64,000 nt of DNA, taken from contig BDSI01000012.1 in assembly GCA_003117195.1 (NCBI GenBank), positions 496,001-560,000 of the forward strand, given 5' to 3'. A program made the translations under genes and the position numbers. The DNA comes from Eudorina sp. 2006-703-Eu-15 (Eukaryota > Chlorophyta > Chlorophyceae > Chlamydomonadales > Volvocaceae). This document shows, piece after piece, positions 33,989-44,038 of the stretch (positions are counted from its first letter, which is position 1; each line of letters starts with the position of its first letter). The notes under the pieces were generated by a model, which made no database searches, was not told the origin of the DNA, and saw nothing but the letters and a program-made list of their open reading frames with translations.

Positions 33989-36900
33989 ATGGAAACGGCC
34001 GCTTCCCCCTGCCACTTAATCCACAACCGGCCTGCAGGCGCTGACCTCGCGGTCCTCAATCGCGCGGCGCTTGATGCCGCGCTGCGGGAACTCCCTCAGC
34101 AGGTCGCCGTACTGTACGTGCCGTACACAAGCACGTCTATCCCCGCAGCGGCGCAGCCCGAGGGGTTGGCCGCCAGCGCAGGCCAGCACCAGAGTTGCAG
34201 TGGCGTCGCTGGCGAGCGTCGGAGAGCTGAGATGACTCCAGGGTCTGGTGGTGGTGGTGATTTCACCCAGCAGCAGCAAGGCAGCGGCGGCGGCCTGGTT
34301 ACTGGGCCCGCCGCTGCCTCGTCGCAGGGCCAGGCACAGTCCCCGCATCGCCATCTGGTAATCACCACGGAGCAGGGCTCCACAGCTCTGGGCGTGGTGC
34401 TCACAAACCGCGCCGCGGTGGGCGCCCTGCAGCTGGCTGATGACGACGACATACTGCGCTTTCTGGCACGCGCATTCGAGCGGGACTCGTGCCTTCGAGT
34501 GCTGTTCCAGGATATCGTCAAGTAAGAATGAACCTGGGACCAACTCTGTTACGATGCATGCCACACCTGGGTGCGGGGGAGCGCACCGGCGAGCGAGGAA
34601 AATGGTGCAAACAGAGACTGCCAAGAGGGGCGGGCGTGACAACTGCCCATGAGGTTTAGCTGGCAGCATGGGATACGGCTCGTGAATGCCCCGCGGCAAC
34701 GCTTACAGACGACTCCGTCGTGTTCATGTAGAAACAAGGGGGCGGGGCGATGAGGCGAGGGCGGCCCCCGCGTCCCGCAGGCGACGCTGTTGACTTGTGG
34801 ACTGTTTGGCAACGCTGTTGACTCGTGGACTGTTTGAAGGCACCCCGTGGGGCGCCTCATGCCCTGCACCGATGCCCGCAACGCGCTCGGAGCCCCACGT
34901 TTCTTGGTGCTGCCTGCACACCCGCGATGCCCGCGAAGACCCGCTCGTTCCGTCTGCCCCTGGCCAGCCGACTGCTGCAGGGCAACCTGCACACGGTCCA
35001 CCACTTCGTGCCCGGCGACTTCGGACGGGGCCGCTACTTCCTGAGCTTGCGGGTGGGTGGGATCCGTGAAAAAGGGGTACCGAAATTCGGTAGGCAACAA
35101 CAATGAAACGCACTGACTGCCTGAAGAGGGAGTTGCTCCGCAGCGTCAGCGCCTGCGGGCGGGTGTACAGCTTGTGTCGCCGTCAAGCACGGGGCCCAGG
35201 GAAAGGACATGAAGATTCCCCCAGGCCCCGTCCTCTCCTCTCAATTACCCCATCTGGGTCCGCCCCTCATATGCCGCGCGATGGGTCGGCTGCAGGTCTC
35301 CGCCTTTGTCTACCAGACCGACTCGGGACCCGGACCTGGACCCGGACCCGGCCACCTCTCCTGCCCCGGCGCCTTTGCATCCGAGAGCATCCCCGGCGTG
35401 CACCAGGCGCCCGCCTCGCAGGCCTCGGGGAGCCACTCGGCGCTTCCCAGCGCGGGGGGCTTCGCGAGGTCTCCGACGGCGGCGCACCTGGCGCCGGGGG
35501 CTGTGACCCCGGCCATGATCCTGGAACTGGACGTGCCGTACGAGGGCAAGGAGCTGGCGGCGCGGCTCCAGCGGGACTACATGATCATCTCCAACATCCC
35601 CTGCATCGTCACCATGTTTGACGCCGAGGGGTGAGTAGCGGCGTAATGACCGGAAATATTGTTATCAAGGATGTTACAGCGGACCCTGCGGGTCATCGGT
35701 GAGAGCCGGAGGTATGTTGCACGAGCAGGGGCACCCAGGGCGTCCGAGCGGCTACGCGCTGCGCTGGAATGGTGTACCACCCATCAGGACCGGCGGGCCC
35801 CGCTCTTCACCGAGCGAGCCTCCAGGGAATGCACCCGTGCTGTGCGTGTTTCACGAGAAGCCCACCCGAACCACCCAAGATGCCCAAGATGCTTACCCGT
35901 CAAGCTGCAATGTGCTTACCAGGGAGGCGGCGAAACGTGCAATTTGCAAACAAAACAAGACGGCCGCGCCACCACCGGTGTGCTAAGCAAGCGTGATTTG
36001 AACTAAGGATAACGTTGTGCGTGTGTGTGTGTGGGTAGGTGGGTGGTGTCGATCGGTGGGCAGGAGTGGGGCGTGGGCATGGGCACGGGGGCGCCCAACG
36101 TTTGCCCGTATGCGTAAACTATGCATCCCATGCCCGGGCGTGTGCGTGTGTGTATGCGCGCGCGCGAGTGTGTATTAGAAACGGAGTGCGTGTATTCACC
36201 CTGCGCGAGTGTGTGCGTGTGTGATCAGATGCTCCCGATCTGATCCGCCGGAAGCCCCGCCCGGTTGTATATGCCCTGTGCGTCTCCTTTGCGACCCTCA
36301 GGCGCGTCGTACACCAGAACCGCGCCAGCATCGCCTACATGGGCCACATGGTGGGCTTGGAGCAGCAGCAGGAGCAGCGGCGGCAGTCTGTAAAGCAGCT
36401 GCAGCAGCTCACCCCGGCGCCGGAGCTCGCACGTCAGACTCAGGGGCCTAGGGAGGGGCCCAGTCCGAATCGGCTGCAGCAGCTGTTTGCAGAGGACCCC
36501 GCCAAGCTGCGGGAGGTCATGCAGGCGCTGGCGGGTGGTGCAGGGGTGAGTGGGGTGTGTTTAGCAGGGGTTGGGGGATGAGTGGCGTGTGTCCAGCAGG
36601 GGTTGGGGGGGTGAGCGGGGTGTGTTCAGCAGGGGTTGGGGGGATGAGCGGGGTGTGTTCAGCAGGGGTTGGGGGGGATGAGCGGGGTGTGTTCAGCAGG
36701 GGTTGGGGGGATGAGCGGGGTGTGTTCAGCAGGGGTTGGGGGTTGGGGGGGATGAGCTGGGTGTGTCCAGCAGGGGTTGGGGGGATGAGTGGGGTGTGTG
36801 GTAACCAAACCTGCCCGAACCAAAGCAGTCGCAGAATGATAAAAACGGCGGCCATAATCTGAGGAGTGGGGCAGTTGAAGGCGAGCCCTGGAGAAATCGA

Positions 36901-39900
36901 TCAAGGAGGGGATGGGGGTTAGGCCCGCTTGACTTTCGGCATCGAGGGGCGTAAAGATCTGCCGTCCAGCAGGGGCGGGGCGGGGCGGGAGTGTCGATGA
37001 GTCGAGTTGAAGGTTGCACCTTGCAAGCTGGTCTAGGGGGGCTGTGGAGCACGACGAACTAAGCAGGCCAGGTTAAGAGGTTCGCTGCGTGATTCGTGGC
37101 TCACTGCCGGCTGCAGGAGTGGAGAGGTCTCGTGCGCGTGGCGGACCGATTGTGCCACGGAGGGCCCGGGCGGCGGTCTGCCCTTCCCGCCACCCTCGCC
37201 GGCGGCAGCAACGGTGACGAAGGCATCATCATCGGCGGTCGTGGCAGCGGCGGCGGCTGCGAATCCGGAGGCGAAGGAACGCCCGAGGCCAGCGGCGCCG
37301 CCACCTCCAGGGCGCTCCGAAACACTTCTGCGGGACAGCTTCCAGCAGCTCCCAACCTGGGCCCTTTGGCCGGCGCCTTTGCCTCGTCCGCGTCACCCAG
37401 CCCATCGGCAGTGGCGACCGATACCCGCCGGGATCTAGAACCTGCCCCTGCGTTCGCAGCAGCTGCCGCCGCCGCCGCATCTGCGGCGCCCGAGAGCGAG
37501 GCTGCTCCGGCGGGGGCTAGTGCTGCCACTGACGGGGGGGTGAAGCCTGACGAGGTGGCCCGGACCTCGTGGCCGCTGGCGCACCTCGGTCGCCGCGACC
37601 CGCCGGCCCAGGTGGTTCGGGCGATGCAGTCAGTGCTGAAGCCCCGGGGCGGCGGGAGCTGGCAGGGCAGCCGCGCGCGTCCGCGCGGCGCCGAAGTGGG
37701 TCCCAGGAGCGGCTCTGTGACCCTACCGCCCCGGTCGGGCGGCGGCAGGGATAGGAAGGGGGAGCGGGGCCATGGGGATGCGGTCCCGGCCGGGGGCGGA
37801 GGAGTGGTGGAGGGCGAGGAGGCCGACGGGGCGGCGGATGCGGTTGATATCAGCCCGTTTGCGACTGCGGAGGCGGCGATGCCAGCGCTTGCGGATGAGA
37901 GACCGCTGTTGGGAGATGGTGATGGTCGCGGCCCTAGTGATGCGGAAGGGGAGGGAGGCGCGGTGCCGGGTGCGGCTGACGGACAGTTTCAGAAGCAGCG
38001 ACAAAGCCAGGAGGGCGCTGAGAGCGCCGGCACGCTCGAGCTGCAGCCCCCGGCGCCGCGCGGGGTCGATGGTGGGTCCAAGCGGACTCATGGAGCCGAA
38101 GGTGAAGGCCCGGGAGCGGAAGGCGCCAGCAGCAGCAGCAGCAGCGGCAGCAGCGCCGAAGCAAGGCTGTGCGAGTCTGCCGATGAAACAGACGTCGCGG
38201 AGGCTGAGGCGGTGGAGGCGGAGGCGGTTGGTGTCGGAGTGGTGGCCGTGGCAGAACCGCCGCTGGAGCCCAGCTCTGGACAGACGTCGGTGGCGGCATC
38301 TGGCCATCTGGAGTCGGATGCCCTCCGCCTCCCGGGCATGCTGGACCCTCCGGGCATGCTGGAACCCGGGGAACGGAAGACCACCACGCATAGCACCGAT
38401 GACGTCGACGGTGAGACGGACGGCCTGGTATCGCCCAGGCAGCTGCGGCCGCCGGGCACGACGACGCGGGAGGCCGCCCCAGCGGGGGCCCCCCGGGTGG
38501 TGGTGCCGGTGCGCAGCTTCCCGGTGTCATTGGTCTCGGAGCCTGCGTCGGCGGCGCCGGCGTCGACCGACAGGACCTCGTACGGCAGTGTTCCAACGGC
38601 GGCGACGCTGCTGCTGCACCGCGTGACGGCCTGCAAGCCGGAGCTTCACTCCCTGGAGGCCGCGAGGGACTCTCAGTTGAACACGGCGGGTGAGCTGACG
38701 GGAGGGAGGGCCGGAAAGTGAGGACGGAAGGGCAGTGGCGGTTGTGGGGGCAGCGAGGCGCGAGGGCAATGGATTCGCATCCGCCGTGCTGTTACGACAT
38801 GTGCCGTATACCAGTACTTCACCTTCTCCTATGTGCGCCTGCGTCCGGGGCACCGCCCTAGACGGGCTAACCCCTCTGGCGCCCCGCCGCCGGTGCCGCC
38901 GCGGAGCTAAGCTGCGCCGTGGGATCTGGGAGGAGGAGCGGCGAGCGGGGTGTCGTGGGAAGAGCGTCATGCGAAGATGCGATCCAAGGCTCCACGGTGT
39001 AGCGCCCTGGCGGCACAACCCTGACCCTCTCTTCCTTTGCGTTTGCCCCATCCTACTTCTCTTTCTGCTGCCACTGCTGCTACTGCTGCTGCTGTTGCTG
39101 CGTCCCTAATTCCGTACACAGCGGCGCTCGACGAGGGACAGACTATGATGACCACCGACAACAACTTCTCCATCGAGTTTATGACCCAGACTGGCAGGCA
39201 TGATGGCGGGGGAGATCCGCAGCGGCGGCACCGGCACCGCCGGCAGCGGCGGCAGCGCCGGGATGTGGCGCAGCGGCGCCCGCTTCGGCAGCCGCGCGTC
39301 GCCGCGGGACCTTCCGCTGCCGGCGGCGTTCCGGCGCACCAGCGGCGCCGTTGCCGCCACTGCCGCCGCCGGCGCCATCGGCGGCGGCGGCGGTGAGGCC
39401 AGCAAGGCCCCGACTGAGCAACAGAGCTTCGAAGAATTATCGTTCCTGCTGCCCAAGGTCGGCTGTGGAGGTTATGGCGGGGGCGGCGGGGTACGGCAGC
39501 CGCCGGCGGCGTTCATGCGCAGGGGTGCGCGGGCGGCGATGCCCCCTAGGGCCCACGGCCGAAGGGCAGACGGGTTGTTACCTGGCTGACCCGCTGTCGG
39601 CCTCAGCTGAAGGGGTCACACATCTCTGGGGAGTTTGTTTGACAACCCTCTCGGCGAGGACCACACCCATGAGGCCTGCTCGTATGGCGGCTGCCCTGCT
39701 GTCGCTGCTTGCGACTGCCGGTGTGCCGGTACGGGCGGCTTGACGTACCATGCCGTACCGTACTGTACCGTATGTGCATCGTCGTATAATAATCATGTGA
39801 TCACGCGGAGAACGGACTTGAGCTGGCCGCCCAGGTGGCGACCCGCCAGGCAGCATTCCCCTGCCCCTCCCTGCCACCGCTGACGTCGCCCTGCATCCCT

Positions 39901-42900
39901 AGGTCCTTATGCCGTTGCCTGTGGCCCTGCTGTCGCTGCCCCGGGGGCTTTGCTCTGTCGCAGCTGGCCCAGGGCAGCCCCGGCAGCTCCCCCAACCACC
40001 TGTCGGCGGCCGCGGCCGCAATCAAGCTGGAGGCGGGGCAAACGGGCAGTGGCTCACCGAGGCGGCGGCTCAGGCGCTTTGTCGTGGTGGGGTGGGTGGG
40101 TGGGGCAGGGAGTGCGTCGTTAGCTGCACACGGCGGCCGCGGCCCGCACCTCCTGACGCTGGCCGAAGGTAGGTGACCCATGGGCCTCGTGCACGGACCC
40201 GTGGGTCGGTGTCGTCACACCGGGCACCTCTGCGTTGCCTCCCGGCCTGCCTCTGCTGTCGCTTCCCCCGAAGCGCACTGACCACCAGCAGCCGCGCGGT
40301 GCACGATCCAACGCCCCGGGGGGGAGTCGCCGCCTGCGTTTGGGAAACAAACCCGCCCCACTTGGGACACCCACAGCGGCCCCATGATCCAGGTTCAGGA
40401 ACCCCACCCGCCCCGACCCGCCCCGACCCGATCCGACCCGCAGGGCCACCCACTCTCCGGCAGCGGTTCCGCGCCGCAGTCCGCGGACGTGGGTGCGGCT
40501 GCCGACGGAGCTCCGCCGCCCCCGCACACCGAGGACAGGCTGCGTGCCGCCACCGCGGCCGCGGCCGCGGCCGCCGCCGCCGCTTCCGCAGCCGCCGTCG
40601 TCGCCGCCGGCCCTGGAGATCCGTCGGAGGCAGCTCCACTGTCGGGCGGCACCACAGCAAGCGCCAGCCTCAGACCCTCAGAGGAGATGCGCCTCTCGCA
40701 GTTCGTACGGGGCCGTGACCACGCGGCGGCGGGGGATCTGAATCGGCCGCTGCCGCCGCCGCCGCCGTCACGCACCGTCAGTAGTCCGCAGGTCCCGGAG
40801 TCAGTGACGGCGGCGGCGATGGCGACGGCGGCGGCGGCGTCTGCGCGGTCGAATGCCCCGGGAGGCTCGACGCGGGCGGTGACGGCATCCGCGATGGCGG
40901 CGCAGGTTTCCGAGGGCGGCGGCGGCGACGGCGCCGCCGCGACGACACTCTCAGACAGCGGCTGCCCCACGGGTCGGCGAGGCGTCAGTGCCGCCAACCA
41001 TTCGTCGGTGAGAGACGCGGCGGCGTCTCTGCAGGCCAAGGCGGCGGTGGCGGCGGCGGCGGCATTCGAGTCGACCGGGGAGCTGTGCGCTATACGGCGC
41101 CACGCGACGGACCCCTTGACGGCGTCGCCGCCGTCGCCGCGCGGCTTGTCCACTGTTGCACCCCTCGGCGGTGGCGGCGGCACTGCCGCCGGCGGCGGTG
41201 CCGCCGGCGGCCTGCCGAGTAGGAGCAACAGCAGCACCTCCGCCGCCGCTGCGACGACCATGACCACGAGCACGGCCGGCACCATCGGCATGTCGTACCT
41301 GCAGCACATGGGCGGGGAGAACGACAAATGGATCCGTACAGTACGGCGTGCGCTGGAGAGCTCCAACTCCGCCAGTATCGCCAACAGCGGCAGCACCGCC
41401 GCCAACGCGCTCATGGTACTGCAGCATCCGTCACAGCTACAGCCACGACGGTACTCCGGGCCCCTGTCCGGCAGCGACAAGCTGCTTGTCGTACGCACGG
41501 CAGCCGCCACGACGACGATGACAGCGTCGACGGCTTCGCCGGGGATGACAGGGACCGCACCCGGCGCGCCGTCGTTCGCCGGGTTCTCTACGGCAACACG
41601 GCCGTACCCGAGTCACCTCAGCGGAAATACGGAACGTACGAGCGGCGGTTGTACGACAATGGAGCTGCGGAGCGTGGGGCTCATGTCGACGGCGGCGGCG
41701 ACGGCCGAGGCCGGGGCGGTGGCGGCGGCGCCGGGTCCCTCCGGGGTCTGGCCGGCGGTCTCCGCACCGTTGACGTTCATCTCCCCGAAGATGGACACCT
41801 GCAGCGGCCCCATCCCCGCAGCGGTGAGCGTGAGTCATAAGCTGACGCAGCTGATCTTGAACTCGCAGACGGGCGGCAGCGCGGCCGACGGCGCGGCGGC
41901 GGCAGCGGCGGCGGCGGTGACCCGTGGGTCAGTGATAGGCGTCGAGGCGCCGACGGGCCACAATGTCGAGGCGGGCGGCGGCGGCGGCGGCTTTCGGTGG
42001 CACGAGGTACACGTGCGGCGGTGCTTCGACCCGATCAGCAGCGAGCCGCTGACCATGGTGGGTGAGGGGCTATGGGGGGAGCGGCGGAGGGCTGGGGTGA
42101 CGGAGGGCTGGGGGTTTACCCGGTCGGGCGGTGGACGGGGGCAGGAGGGTAGGGGTAGGACTTTATGCCGCAGCCGCTGCGGACCGAGTCCTGGCGGTAC
42201 GGCACAGGCGGTCCTACCTGGCGGCGGCTGGCGCCGGACTGGGCAGCTGGCAACTCTTGGCATAGCCTCGGCAGCTCGAATTTCCTTTCCTCGGATTTCC
42301 TTTCCTCGGATTTCCTTTCCTCGGATTTCCTTTCCTCGGATTTCCGACGGCATGCAACTGATGTCCAACACGCCAGGGTGACCAGTGAGGTTGCTGTTTC
42401 GGCTGCGCTAGGTGGGAAAGGAGGTAGCCCTACCGAGCTTGTTCGCTGCCCTGGTAGCTTTGATGGATCATGGCTATGTTGACGCCTCTCCGTGTGTTTA
42501 GAGAAGAGACCCGCCCGTGTGTGTGTGTGTGCCGCCTCACCGTGGCCCTGCAGGTGATCCAGACGGACGTGACCAGCAAGGTACGGCATGTGGTACGGCA
42601 TTGAACATCGATGGGGATGTGGCATGGGACACGGTATGACACGGCATGACTCGGGGCATGGGCCATCGGGTACGGCATGGCGTACGGCATTGCTCACGAC
42701 GTAGCTGACGTCAGCTGACGTTCATCACTGCGTGAGGCCGTTGGTGGATAGGCCGACGGCACTACGCGCCGGTCCGCCCCTCCCTCAGGTCCGCGCCGAG
42801 GCCTTCCTGGCTGCCGTACTGGAGGCCGAGCACCGCCTGCTGGCGGACATCTTCCCCAGCCATGTCGTACAAGTGATGACGCGGCGCCGCCAGGACGAGG

Positions 42901-43992
42901 CGCTTCTGGAGCGGAGCGGGCTGACGCTGCTCCGGAACATCCAGGTGGGGGTGGTGTGTGTGTGTGTGTGTGAATCGTTACATATCTGCCGGGCCGACGC
43001 TGGCCGGGGGCGCTAACCCGCCCCATACGGGAGACCGCCGAAGTGTGTGTTAAAATAAACCGAGAGACACGAAGTGTGTGTGTGTGTGTGGAAGGGGGAG
43101 GGGGCTCTCCGTGCGTCTCCAGGGAGGGGGCTAGGAAATTGGTAGACAGGGAGGGGGCAGGTGTCCGGACATCGGCACCGCCAGCTGTGCGCCCCTCCCG
43201 ACCTCGCAACCCCTCCCCGGCCCCCCCCCCGGCATATGTCCGCCTGATCCCGGCTGCGCGCCTGCGCCTCACGCGACGGCCGTCTCGCCCCCCTGCTGCC
43301 GGCCGACCGCTGATGTATTATCCGTTTATCCCTCCTCGGGCCCCGCCGCTGCGGCACCGGTACGCGCAGCTGTCCCCGATGCAAGGTCGACCTGCACCCA
43401 TCCGCTGAGCCCGCGCCTGCCCCCTCCGCCTCCCCCCTCCGTCGCCCCTTCGGTCCTCAAACCCCACACGCCAACATCCCACTCCAACACCCGCAGGACC
43501 CCGCCGCGCTGGCCACCCAGCATGACAGCGTGACGGTCCTGTTTGCAGGTGGGTGGGTGAGAGGGGTTGACTGCGGTGCTCCACCTGATCTCCCCACCCA
43601 CACCCGACGACCTCACCCACCCCCACCCCCCACCCCTCCCACCCCCACCCCTCGTCCCCCACCCCCTCAGACATCAAGGGCTTCACCGAGATGTCCAAGG
43701 CGGTGGCGGCCACGCAGGTGATGACCTTCCTCAACGACCTCTACACGCGCTTCGACAGGTGGGGGCGGCGGGAGTGGGCAGGCACACACACACGGCGGGC
43801 GGGCGGCGGGCGGGCGGGCGGGCGGGCGGGCGGGTTTCATTTATAAACACACGGCGTAGTTCGGGTTCCGGGTGCCATCTACTCTCATCGCCTGTATCTC
43901 CTATTACGCTGGACCTCGCTTCTCGCGGCTCAGTTTCCTTTTACACACACACACACACACACGGCGGCATTTTTCGCGGCTCAGTTTTCATT

Positions 43993-44038
<46 letters not shown>

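Noticed and set aside
40395..41510. Long minus-strand frame (371 codons) opposite a cyclase exon
   Set aside because: It is the antisense of the Ala/Gly/Ser-rich insert exon. Such mirror frames are expected in GC-rich, GCN/GGN-rich coding DNA.
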